The notes below the pieces were generated by a model. It ran no database searches. It saw only the letters and a list, made by a program, of their open reading frames with translations, and was not told the DNA's origin. Positions 33,603 through 43,085 of a stretch of DNA of 64,000 nucleotides are shown piece by piece. The translations under genes and the position numbers were made by a program. The stretch's first letter is position 1. Every line of letters starts with the position of its first letter. Source of the stretch: Piliocolobus tephrosceles (Eukaryota; Chordata; Mammalia; Primates; Cercopithecidae); assembly GCF_002776525.5 (NCBI RefSeq), contig NC_045441.1, positions 63,415,776-63,479,775 of the forward strand, given 5' to 3'.

Positions 33603-33939
33603 GTTGTTGTTTTTTTTTTTTTTGACTCCATGATACTCTCCAAGGGTAAGTCAGCGTCTATTAGTTCCTCTCTCCCAAGTTGTTATCTGCTGACTCATTT
33701 GGCCAAATTTTCTTTTCAGAATAAGAGAAAAAAACATCCATAAGTCAGTAGCTAACAGAGGAGAGAGGAGGGCATCATGTTGGGAAAAATGAGACTCATC
33801 AGATTAATTATCCTGAAACTTAGATTCTAGAGAAAAGGGAGGCAAGAAAGAATGTCCCAGTGTTGCCACCTTTCGGGAGATTAAGGAACCAGTGGGTCTG
33901 CTTCAGACTATTTGGGGAAGTTCAGTGCCAACCCCTGGG
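33603..33939. other. Unique sequence with a T-run
   Basis: GTTGTTGTT followed by about 14 T at 33602-33623; nothing else recognised. Confidence 0.5.
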
Positions 33940-34125
33940 CAGCAGTGTTTCTCCTATGTGATCCATGGATTAGGTAGATCAGAACCACCTGGTGTCTTCT
34001 ACAAAATGCAGATGCTAGACAAACATTCCTGGCACAGAAAATCAGAACCTCTGGGGACGGGGCCTGGGAATGTGAATTCTAACAACATCCTCAGGTTAAT
34101 TATGATGCACAATACACTTTGGGGT
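33940..34125 (+). mobile_element. MER5A-like hAT MITE
   Basis: GTGTTTCTCCTATGTGATCC terminus, AGAACCACCTGGTGTCTTCT, AATCAGAACCTCTGGGGACG, GGCCTGGGAATGTGAATTCT, and a 3' end CACTTTGGGG. Near full length. Confidence 0.72.
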
Positions 34126-34141
34126 CCATTGATATTAATTA

Positions 34142-34330
34142 TCAAATAGCATTTACTGAGCACCTATTTCAATAAGCACTGGATCAGACACAGATAGAAA
34201 CTGTTTAATCCCAACACCCTTGCAAGATCCATTGTCTTATTTACTATTGTGTTCAGGCTCAAAGAGATTAAGTGTCTTTTCAAACTCAGTTGGTTCTTAA
34301 GTGGCACTGGAGATTCTTTCTGGAGTTTAT
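34142..34330 (-). mobile_element. MIR SINE, minus strand
   Basis: AGCATTTACTGAGCACCTAT at 34148-34167, then TAATCCCAACACCCTTGCAA, GGCTCAAAGAGATTAAGTGT and GTTCTTAAGTGGCACTGGAG, the antisense MIR order over about 185 bases. Confidence 0.8.
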
Positions 34331-34554
34331 TTCATTCATCTTTCTTCTGGGCACCAGACTCATGAGAATAGGGGAGCATTCTGTATTGTTTTATTTAGAG
34401 AACCCACTTAAACAAAGTTCCTAGGTCCATAAGAGAGTTGAGTGTGTAGTTAAGGAGGAAGACACATACACAAATACTGCAGTGGTGTGAGTTGAGGCAA
34501 GAGAATTACGGATGGAAACATCTCTCTCAAATGTCCATATTCGAACTTTGGAGT
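34331..34554. other. Unique spacer
   Basis: Nothing recognised. Confidence 0.4.
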
Positions 34555-34790
34555 TAGGGTTGCTCAGCTTTGGCATAATAGAGATTTGGAGCTAATTCAT
34601 TATTGTGGTGGGGGCGCGGTGGGGGGCTGTCTTGCCCATTGTTTAACAGCATCTCTGGCCTCTCCTTACCAGATTCCAGTAGCCATCTTCCCTTTCTTCA
34701 CTGGTTATAACAACCAAAAATGTTTCCAATCATTGCAGATGACTTCTGGGGGCAAAATGGTCTCTGGTGGGGAGCTACTGGGTTGAAGTA
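34555..34790. mobile_element. hAT-type MITE, MER58-like
   Basis: GCTGTCTTGCCCATTG near 34627-34642, AACAGCATCTCTGGCCTCTC, ATTCCAGTAGCC, ACAACCAAAAATGTTTCC near 34710, CATTGCAGATGACTTC and GGGGGCAAAATGGTCTCTGG. The sequence matches a common hAT-Charlie MITE; the exact subfamily name is tentative. Confidence 0.65.
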
Positions 34791-35519
34791 TCAACTCTGG
34801 TAAAATCCCATTCTGGTGGCTTCACTGATAGAAAATTCTACTTATGCCCAGAGGCAGGAAGCAAGGCCATGTGAGAACGAGGGGAGACCTGCCAGTATAT
34901 TGGGGTCTGCTGACTCCAGCCCTGAGAGTGCATGGTGAAGTAGGTCCTCTTCCTTTATTTGGGAAGGCTAACAACAGGGAAGGGAGAAGAGCAGGAAAAC
35001 AACAGATATGCCAGAAATCTGCCTTGGAATATGGGCTGAAACGGCAACACAGAGGGCAGCAAAAGACCCAGCAGAGAGCTTTCATTTGGCTTGGATATTG
35101 TCTTGTCTTTTCTGGGAGTAACTTTTTTTTCCTTAACAGAACCATTTCATCTGAGTTGGGAAAGCACTAAATAATTAAGCGAATCTGTTTGTGAATGTGG
35201 TTCAAAGAAGCCTCCAGAAATGGTGGTTCTGTAATTCTAAAGCAGTAAAGCCAAGCACAAAAGCAAACCCTCATCAGTATAATGCACTGAATGAGGGGCT
35301 GGGAAAGGACTGACTTTAATTATTCATCCTCAACATCTGGAAGGTCAATTTGGCTTTTAGAATTTGATTATATTTAGGATTAGGGTACATTTTGTTGTCA
35401 AATGTTTCTAAGGCTACAATAGGGACAATGACTTACAAATGGGTCCATATTTCTTACATATTCTCTCTCCCCAAACCAAGTTTCCACATCTTTCCTTTTT
35501 TCCATTTTTTCATTTATCT
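34791..35519. other. Unique sequence with opposed 107-108 codon frames
   Basis: Overlapping frames on opposite strands at 34822-35170 span a slightly GC-richer stretch. Neither matches a family I know, and overlap on both strands argues for base composition as the cause. Confidence 0.4.
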
Positions 35520-35547
35520 TTTATTTTATTTATTTATTTATTTTTTG
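35520..35547. repeat. (TTTA)n microsatellite
   Basis: About four tandem TTTA units flanked by T-rich text, embedded in a pyrimidine-rich stretch at about 35460-35600. Confidence 0.85.
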
Positions 35548-35904
35548 CCTTCAATCCTTGACCTCCCACTCTCTTTGTTCTTGTGATTTTCCACACTTGT
35601 TTTCACTGTTCCTCACTGGGGACTTTGTACTGACCTAGGATTTCCTAACCATTGATCTGTGGAAGCCCAGGCAGTGCATGGAAGATCCTCCCTGAGGTTT
35701 GTGTAACCCTTGAAATCATGTTCTGCATTTTGTGTGAATGGGTCTTTTTTTCTATACAGTGCATCCTTAGATCCCCGCAAATTCCCAGAGTCCTTGACCT
35801 GAAAGTGGTAAGAGCCACTGAGGAGCATTTGCTATGGACTTTCAGCATAGAATGGGGAAGGCATGAGTATGGGAGTGCCTTCTCTTTGGCAGGCTCATTG
35901 CCCT
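35548..35904. other. Unique sequence
   Basis: No repeat recognised. Overlapping frames (104 codons plus, 71 and 67 minus) have no known motif. Confidence 0.4.
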
Positions 35905-36010
35905 ATTACCTCATTCAATTCACACAGCCTCTATATAATATTAGGTGGTATTATTTTCATAGGTAGCTGAGGACATGAAGACTTGAAGACATTATGTAAT
36001 TGCCAAGGAT
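35905..36010 (-). mobile_element. MIR fragment, minus strand
   Basis: ACCTCATTCAATTCACACAG, GGTGGTATTATTTTCATAGG, GCTGAGGACATGAAGACTTG and TGTAATTGCCAAGG follow the antisense MIR core. Only the central part is recognisable. Confidence 0.6.
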
Positions 36011-36694
36011 ATCCAACCTTCAAAATGGCTCCATGCTCGGAATTTAAGTACCTCTTTTTGATACTAGCTAAAAACCTCTTGTCTGGACTTAAGTTGAGCC
36101 ATTGATAATTAGGCCGAAATAAAAAGGAGAGGGAGTTATATCCCCATGCTCTCCCCACTAGAGATGGTAAAGAGAACTCAAGTGGGCTGTAACCAGCTTC
36201 CTAGAAAGAAAGATGATTATAACAAGGATATTCTTCATTGCATTACTGCAATATTTTAATTGCCTACACTATAAGTACCACCTACACTATAAGAAGGCAC
36301 TATAAGTGCCTTCTGACTGCTATGTTAACACAAAGTGCTGTACCAACACAAAAGGCTGATGGCAATAGATGTGAGAAGAATGAATTTATTATTCAGTTTC
36401 ACTAATCTGTTGAAAATTCATTTTTTAACATTTTAAATTAATTACTTTAAAATACTTATTGCCAACTAACCATGTAGTACACGTTAATGGCAGGTTTAAA
36501 AATAGTGAACCTTAGTTTTGATTTCACAGAATGATCCAGTTTATGTTGCCCACTCCTCTCTGACATAAACAAAAGGCTTATTAGAATGTGGTCACTTCTC
36601 TCAATTGCTTTTGGAAAAGAAAAAGATGACTCATCATTACTGTTTTTAGTTTTGAAAATTTTATTTCAGTGTTTGTTCCCCTTCTTCACTTAAT
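36011..36694. other. Unique AT-rich sequence
   Basis: Contains a short local reiteration of CACTATAAG/CCTACACTATAAG units at 36265-36305. Nothing else recognised. Confidence 0.45.
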
Positions 36695-36900
36695 ATTAGT
36701 GTCAAACATTTCCCCATGTTTCTGTTTTTTCCATGTTGCTATATAGTCATTAGACTTATTTTAATGGCTGTATAATATTCCATCATGCTGACGTATAGTA
36801 ACTTAAACACTATCTTATTGCAGGCTATTTCAGTAATTTTGTATTTGTTGACAATTGAAATGAGTTGAAAGAAATCTCCTTGTGCAAATAGCTTTTCTCT
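36695..36900 (-). mobile_element. Old L1-type 3' fragment, minus strand
   Basis: CATTTCCCCATGTTTCTG, TTTAATGGCTGTATAATATT and CCATCATGCTGACGTATAGT resemble the antisense 3' UTR of old L1 copies, where the same text recurs in the larger L1 at 49690-51366. The match is diverged. Confidence 0.45.
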
Positions 36901-37284
36901 TCTATTGAATCATTTTATTACAGGATAATAGACTGGCAAATGTATTTTGAGTCATGATTGATTAACTTTTTTATCAGAGATTTAAAAAAATGTGGTTTTC
37001 TTTATAAAAATCAAAAGCCTTAGAATTTTGTATACGTGTTGATCCAGCAATTTCACTTTTAAAAATTCATTGAAAATAATTAATGTTGCATGTGTGTTGA
37101 GAATAATAATGACCATCCTCAGACTCATGTTGACTCTGTTCTGTGAGTAAAATGGGACACATTTAAAGATCTGGTAACAGGATCAATAAAATAAACAGTG
37201 GAGCAATGAAATAGAACCTTTACTCTGCTTAATGTTATTCTATAGACAAATAATAGTAACAGTAGATAGTAACAGTAGAATAAC
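36901..37284. other. Unique AT-rich sequence
   Basis: A phrase GATCCAGCAATTTCACTTTT near 37041-37060 recalls L1 3' text but is too short to call. AGTAACAGTAGA-type short repeats lie at 37254-37290. Confidence 0.4.
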
Positions 37285-37370
37285 AGTAACTAATATTTTT
37301 AAGCACCTAGAACATGTCAGATATTATGGTAAATTCTTCATGTCCTGTGCATTTTAATTTAACACAACCC
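37285..37370 (-). mobile_element. MIR fragment, minus strand
   Basis: AAGCACCTAGAACATGTCAG at 37301-37320, AAATTCTTCATGTCC and TTTTAATTTAACACAACCC match the antisense 3' part of MIR. Confidence 0.6.
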
Positions 37371-37530
37371 GAAAGGATTCATTCATTCTATAAATATCAA
37401 ATGCCTATTATGTGCTTGGTGTTATACTAGTTGCTAGAGATACAATGCTGAATACCGTAAAGTCCTATAGTTATGCTCCTGAGGAGTTTGTGGACTGTAG
37501 GGGCAGATAGACATTAATTCCATCCCTAGA
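37371..37530. mobile_element. Ancient mammalian repeat, family unresolved
   Basis: ATTCATTCATTCTATAAATA, GCCTATTATGTGCTTGGTG, TGCTAGAGATACAATGCTGA and ATAGACATTAATTCC follow a widespread ancient repeat that I cannot name securely. A similar text occurs at 53150-53627. Confidence 0.45.
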
Positions 37531-37724
37531 AGAAAGGGAATGAGGAAGAGAAGGAAAGAATGTGGGAGCCTCTGTTCTCTGGCATCTCCATCACTCCTCC
37601 TTAGTCCCCAGTACTTCACCTGCTTTTCAGAAAGCATTTCTTGCAACTGTAAAAGGATAGGGAGGGGGCTCATTAGACCTCATTGATGAGGGCTGCGTAG
37701 ACCTCATATTAAGTGCCCAAGGCT

Positions 37725-37905
37725 GTAGAGATGATTACCTGGGTTCAAGGTTGGGCTGCAACACGTAGTAGGCAAGCTACCTTTTCTTTTTCCCAATTTC
37801 CTTGAGTAAAAAATGGGATTAATAAGAGCTCCTACTTTTAAAATTATGACAGTCATTTAAGGTATGAAATGTCGTGCTCCATAAAGTTTAGCCACTATTA
37901 CGAGC
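37725..37905 (+). mobile_element. MIR SINE, plus strand
   Basis: ATTACCTGGGTTCAAGGTTG, GTAGTAGGCAAGCTACCTTT, AAAAATGGGATTAATAAGAG, then ATTATGACAGTCATTTAAGG: MIR core and following segment in sense order. Confidence 0.65.
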
Positions 37906-37998
37906 TATATTGGTGATGATATGGTTGGAATCTAAAATTTTTCTTTCGCTGACTAGCATGTAACATTGTTGACTTTTACACCTTATTGCCAATTACTT

Positions 37999-38289
37999 GT
38001 TTTTGTTTGAGGCAAGGTCTTGCTCTGTCGCCCAGGCTGGAGTGCAGTGGCGTGATATCGGCTCACCACAACCTCCGCCTCCCAGGTTCAAGCAATTCTC
38101 CTGCCTCAGCTTCCTGAGTAGCTGGGATTACAGGTGCATGCCACCATGCCCAGCTAATTTTTGTATTTTTAGTGGAGATGGGGTTTCACCATGTTGTCCA
38201 GGCTGGACTTTAACTCCTGACGTCAGGTGATCCACCTGCCTCGCCCCCCCAAAGTGCTGGGATTACAGGCGTGAGCCACAGCGCCCAGC
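37999..38289 (-). mobile_element. Alu, full length, minus strand
   Basis: From a short T-rich tail and GAGGCAAGGTCTTGCTCTG to GTGAGCCACAGCGCCCAGC. Target duplication TGCCAATTACTT at 37987-37998 and TGCCAATTATTT at 38290-38301. A C-run (GCCCCCCCAAAG) replaces the usual GGCCTCCCAAAG near 38245. S-type by overall similarity. Confidence 0.96.
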
Positions 38290-38338
38290 TGCCAATTATT
38301 TTAAAGGCAGAACCAGTGCAAAAACAACTGTTGGAGGT

Positions 38339-38366
38339 AGTATGTAGATATATATTTATATCTACA

Positions 38367-38422
<56 letters not shown>

Positions 38423-38430
38423 ATTCATAT
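38339..38430. repeat. AT hairpin plus (TA)n microsatellite
   Basis: Perfect 14-bp arms AGTATGTAGATATA (38339-38352) and TATATCTACATACT (38357-38370) around a 4-base loop, followed directly by about 20 TA units to 38410 and then TATGTGTGTG. Such a compound is able to extrude as a cruciform and is length-unstable. Confidence 0.95.
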
Positions 38431-38539
38431 ATATTGAATAGGATGAAAACTTATAGTTTTCTTATATAGTTGAAACTGTGGACACTAGATTCAACATAAG
38501 TCATAAGTTTCATTATTAGAAGTGAGAAATTGAGAGTTG

Positions 38540-38901
38540 TGTATTAGTCTGTTCTCACACTGCTATAAAGAATACTACCTGAGACTGGGTAATTATAAAG
38601 GAAAGAGGTTTAACTGACTCACAGTTCTTCAGGCTTAACAGGAAGCATTACTGGGAGGCCTCAGGAAGCTTACGAACATGGCAGAAGGAATAGGGGAAGC
38701 AGATACATTTTTTACAAGTGTGACAAGAGGAAGTACCACACTTTACAACCATCAGCTCTCCTGAGAACTCACTATCATGAGAAAAGCATGGGGGAAACCA
38801 CCTCCATGATCCAGTCATCTCTCATCTAGTCCCTCCCCTGATATGTAGGAATTATAATTTTAGATGAGCTTTGGTTGGGGACACAGAGCTGAACCACATT
38901 A
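38540..38901 (-). mobile_element. THE1/MST-type solo LTR, minus strand
   Basis: Antisense MaLR LTR of about 362 bp: TGTATTAGTCTGTTCTCACA at the start, ACCTGAGACTGGGTAATTAT, GAGGCCTCAGGAAGCTTACG, CTCCATGATCCAGTCATC and TGAGCTTTGGTTGGGGACAC near the end. A 5-bp target duplication, AGTTG, at 38535-38539 and 38902-38906 is the length expected for this superfamily. No internal sequence remains, so it is a solo LTR. Confidence 0.92.
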
Positions 38902-38981
38902 AGTTGAAAGATATGCCTTAACTCTTGATAACCTACTATGTTCCAAGCATTGTTTCTTAATGATGTAAATATCTAGATGTA

Positions 38982-39297
38982 CAGTAGTCCCCCTATATCA
39001 GAGGAGGATTCGTTCCCAGACCCCCAGTAGATGCCAGAAACTTTGAATAGTACCAAACACTATATTTACTATGTTTTCCCCTAAAATACATACCTATGAT
39101 AAAGTTTAATTTATAAATCAGGCACAGTAAGAGATTAACAACAATAATAGAGCAATTATAACAATATATTGTAATAAAAGTTAAATGAATATGATCTCTC
39201 TCAAAAAATCTTAATGTATTCTACTCACCTATTTTCAGATGGTGTCCTGGGTAGCTGAAACTGTGGAAAGCAAAACTGTGGATAAGGGGAACTACTA
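38982..39297. mobile_element. Tigger-type (pogo/mariner) MITE
   Basis: Terminal inverted repeats: CAGTAGTCCCCCTATATCAG at the left, and the reverse complement of ATAAGGGGAACTACTA at the right. TA dinucleotides flank it at 38980-38981 and 39298-39299, as expected for Tc1/mariner insertion. Internal text (AGACCCCCAGTAGATGCC, CCTATGATAAAGTTTAATTT) agrees with a MER2/Tigger derivative. At 316 bp it is far too short to encode a transposase. Confidence 0.85.
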
Positions 39298-39299
39298 TA

Positions 39300-40084
39300 T
39301 TGAAAAGTGCAAAATAGAGAAGATTTCATTGAGGAAGTCTGCTGTTTCTGGAATGGGAAATTAAGGCAGGAATTTAGAAAAACATAAACGTTCCAAATTT
39401 CAATGCCACATGGCAGGGTGGTGAGGAGGAAGCTGGAGCCAGGGTTCAAGTAACTAATGAGTTCTCTAGTTGCTAGTTCTAGTTCTCTTTTGAAGAGAAA
39501 AGAGTTATTATTAGATATTTATCTTTTCATCTATAAAAGAAATATGTCAGAAGAAATTTGTAGGCTTTCTCCAGTCCAGAATATTATGACTTTAGTGTTG
39601 TAACTTGCATCATTGTTTTAATAATGAGAATATAATTTTCTAAAAGAATTGTTAAATATATTTAAATTGTCATACAGATAAAAATTGAAGCTCTCATCTT
39701 CTATAACATCATGGGTACTTTTGAGGCATAACTGGAACAGTTATCTACTGTGATTCTTGCTGGGACCAATAACCTTCTACAAATACCAACATCAGTTCCC
39801 ATGAAAGGCAAAGAACTGACAAGTATACAAACTGCACCTCCACATTAAGCTACCAGGAGAAACTTCCAAGTTACCCTCTTGTCACCTATGCCCCAAAGGT
39901 GAACACTGTAAACTGCTACAGCATGCAATTTAGGTAAGCATTCAGGTAACAACAGTGCCAATGATGAAAAAGATAATGACTTTTCATTGTCTGCAATCTT
40001 TCATTTGGGTGAACTTTAAAGGATTTTTTAATAAGGAAAATAATCTTTCCTGAAATGTAGTCAATTCTGTGATTAGGAATTATA
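39300..40084. other. Unique sequence
   Basis: No repeat or gene recognised. Confidence 0.45.
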
Positions 40085-40165
40085 CAGAACTTTTTTTAAG
40101 TTGAGATAGAATTCACATACCATAAAATTCACCCTTTAAATGTACAATTCAGTGGTGTACATAAC
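40085..40165 (-). mobile_element. L1 3' end fragment, minus strand
   Basis: T-run followed by GAGATAGAATTCACATACCA, TAAAATTCACCCTTTAAATG and ACAATTCAGTGG: the antisense 3' extremity of an old L1, severely 5' truncated (about 80 bp). Confidence 0.6.
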
Positions 40166-40699
40166 ATTATAAAATTAGATCATTTTAAATGGGTCTGGCA
40201 CACAGTAGCCATGTCATACATATTAGGCTGCTTTCATTACATCAATACATTTTGAGCCTGAAGTAAATGAAATGACACAGGAGATATCTGGGGTGGTTTT
40301 GTTCGGCCATGACCCCTGTGGTATGCTGAAGCTCTCTCAAAAGAGCCAGTTGTCTGCATCTCTTCGCAACTCTGTGTTGACTGATGCCACATAACTAGCT
40401 TGAAATGGGCCATGATGGGAATATTTATATCATGGAAACTTACCAATGCCACAAAATCAGAGCCTTTTTATTGTTTGAGAGCTGATTGTTAAACATTTAC
40501 TATCACATCACTGCTAGTGTATATCAATTTCTTCAAGAGTATAATTTATTATTATTCAGGGCCACATTAAGAGCCTCATCTCTTTGTCATGAACAACAGA
40601 TTTAAATCCTCATCAACTGGGAAGAGGAAACTTCAACTGGATAAATACTATATTCATAACTAGTGTGTTAATTCTATATTACTTTTGGGGGAATGGTTT
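40166..40699. other. Unique sequence between two L1 ends
   Basis: Nothing recognised; a 71-codon minus-strand frame at 40237-40452 has no known motif. Confidence 0.4.
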
Positions 40700-40800
40700 T
40701 AAAGAAATTTTTATTGTGGTAAAAAACACGTAACATGAAATTTACTGTCTTAACCATCTTTAAGTATACAGTTCAATAGTGTTAAGTGTGACTTACTAAT
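40700..40800 (-). mobile_element. Second L1 3' end fragment, minus strand
   Basis: TTTTTATTGTGGTAAAAAAC, AACATGAAATTTACTGTC, TTAACCATCTTTAAGTATAC and AGTTCAATAGTGTTAAG: the same L1 3' extremity as at 40085-40165, in the same orientation, about 600 bp away. Confidence 0.65.
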
Positions 40801-41774
40801 TTGTTTGTCATCCAGAGCATGGCTTGTACTACAGAGGATGGGTTTCATTATGAAATGTCTGGATGGGTTTTGAAATTTCATTTGTAATGAGGTAGTTAAA
40901 TTTTATTCTGGTCAGGCTCATGCTCTCACAGGTAGTTTTTGGCTGATTTATTTCTGGCTACTCTTTCAGAATATCTTAAAACGAACTTTATATTAAGACG
41001 ACCAGCTTTAGGGAATTTGATAGCCAGGCATCCTGGACCTCCTTCCTAGAACACTGCAGTTATGTGATGCAGCTTGAATGACCCCTGACATCTCTCTGAT
41101 TCTCAGGTTCAAATTCCAGATTCCTAGGAAAGTACTGTGATTCACCAAGCTTGGGCCCGGAAGACACAGCTGCATTGTTCTTATGCTTCCTCCCACAGTG
41201 ATGATTTTGAAGGACGTGCTGGTAGGGGCAGAGTTCAGGACCTGTTACTTCATATTAGAGAGACGCTGGGCAGTTAAAGCATCCAGTGTCTAGTAGGAAT
41301 GGTTTTTATATCAGATGATAATAAATGATGACTTTAAAGAAAATATTTCATCAAAATAATTGGGATTTAATTAGGGATATTTAGACTATTGCAGCATAAT
41401 GTAGATAAAAATGGCATAAAATTTCTGTAACCTTAAAAAGAGAAATAACAGAGTAACATAATTCATTTGGGACTGTATCTGGTTAAAATTTTAGTTGTAT
41501 AATTATACAACTAAATTGTACAACTTTAGTTGTGTAATCCTTGGACTTAGAGAGGAACTGTTCTGCCTGACAGTTTCTGGTATGATTTAAGCATAAATAC
41601 ATGTACTCTCAGACTGTTGAAATGAGAAGGGTGGTTTCAGAAAATCTCTACCCCATTTAAAGTGGACAAACTGTGATAGAAACAGTCGAAGTAAATAATT
41701 TCTAGGCACTCGGCAGTTTATAATGAGGCCTGGTCTTCTCCCAGCCTATGTTTCCCCAAGAGGCAAATAGAGTA
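40801..41774. other. Unique sequence with a long palindrome
   Basis: Nothing recognised except the palindrome listed separately at 41490-41515. Confidence 0.45.
41490..41515. repeat. Perfect 26-base palindrome
   Basis: Each half is the exact reverse complement of the other (left half TTTAGTTGTATAA) with no loop. A partial third copy (TTTAGTTGTGTAAT) follows at 41525-41538. It is AT-rich and could extrude as a small cruciform. Confidence 0.95.
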
Positions 41775-41965
41775 TAGGAGACAGCATGGAGATTTGAAAT
41801 GTGAGTCACTTCTACCGTATTTACAGTATTTATTAACTATATGATCTTGGGAATGTCATTTGAAATTACCTGAGCCTCAATTTCCTGTCCATAAAATGCA
41901 ATAATATCTATTTGACACTGTTGTTTTGAAAAATTAAATAATGTATGTTAATGTCCTTGCAAACT
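41775..41965 (+). mobile_element. MIR SINE, plus strand
   Basis: GACAGCATGGAGATTTGAAA, ATGATCTTGGGAATGTCATT, GAGCCTCAATTTCCTGTCC, ATAAAATGCAATAATATCTA and AATAATGTATGTTAATG follow the MIR consensus over nearly its full length. Confidence 0.75.
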
Positions 41966-41987
41966 ATGTTGTTTGCATGCTTATAAA

Positions 41988-42030
41988 TTAAAAGTAATTG
42001 CAAAACTGCAATTACTTTTCCACCAACTTA
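41988..42030. mobile_element. MADE1-like hairpin
   Basis: AAAAGTAATTGC (41990-42001) and GCAATTACTTTT (42008-42019) form a perfect 12-bp stem with a 6-base loop, followed by CCACCAACTTA, the reverse of the MADE1 terminus. One terminal part is missing. MADE1 is the mariner MITE from which the miR-548 microRNA family arose; whether this copy is expressed is unknown. Confidence 0.72.
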
Positions 42031-42639
42031 GTATTAAATATTTTTACTCAGTTTTCATTTACAGGTTATCTCCCTCATGTTTAACCAACCACTTATAAAT
42101 ATTTAATGTCTATCACTTCCTCAGCCATTTTTGGCACTCACTCTGTGGCAGATACTGTGCCAGTTTATTGGAATGCCAAGATGTATCTAAAATGATCCCT
42201 GTTCCCAAGTGGCTAAACACAAAACTCTTTGTAGTGAGTATCAGTGGTTGTCATCAGTGCTTATTTTATAAAGTCATACCTGAAAAGCACTACCAATTGA
42301 AATACCAGGCTTTTGCACAGGATCTTCACATTCAGTGGACGACAGGTTATGCAATCCTTACAGTTAAGAGTGTAACAAATAGTTACCTTGAGAGATTGCT
42401 TCTCCTGGAAGGATATTTCTGGAAGAGGATTCTTTGCGGCGCTTAGGTTGGGTAAGCATATCTTCATTACTGATTATGCATCTTCTATATAACATACTCT
42501 GATTTTAGTTTATCAGAAAACATGCTCATTCCCTTTTAAAATCCAGATTTATTTATGTTTATGACTACAAATTAATCCATTGAAGTGGACTCTGTGATAC
42601 ACCACCAGAACTCCCTTGCAAGCTTCGAAGACTTATTCC

Positions 42640-43085
42640 TCTAGCTGCCTGGAGTGCCACAGAATACCACTTAAAACAATACTCATTTGTTCTGTCTGAG
42701 TTCTGGAGGCTAGAAGTCCAAAAATCAAGTTGTTGGGAGGGCCATTCTGCCTCAAAAACTTTTAGATGAGAATCCTTCCTTGCCTTTTGCAGTTTCTCGT
42801 AGCCCAGGCATTCCTTCACTTGTGACAGCATCAACCCCAATCTCCACCTCTGTCTTCACATAATGTTCTTTCTTCTGTGTCTCTGTTTCCATGTCTATGT
42901 ACAATTTTTTTTTTTCCTTTTATAAAGACACTAGTCATGCTGGATTAGCATCTTCTCCCAATTCAGTACAGCCTTAACTTAAATACATTTGCAAAGGCTG
43001 TATTTCCAAATTAGGTTACATTCACAGGTACCAGGACTTAGTACCTGAATGTATCTTTTGGAGGGACAGGATTTAATTCATAATA
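42640..43085 (-). mobile_element. MLT1-type solo LTR, minus strand
   Basis: Antisense MaLR LTR: GTGCCACAGAATACCACTTA, GTTCTGGAGGCTAGAAGTCC at 42700-42719, CTTGCCTTTTGCAG, TCTTCACATAATGTTC, TTTTATAAAGACACTAGTCA near 42937-42956, GTATTTCCAAATTAGGTTAC near 43000-43019, and TTTTGGAGGGACAGGATTTA near the end. These keep the family order. The ends are decayed. Two minus-strand frames overlap it or lie near it and are not genes. Confidence 0.8.
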
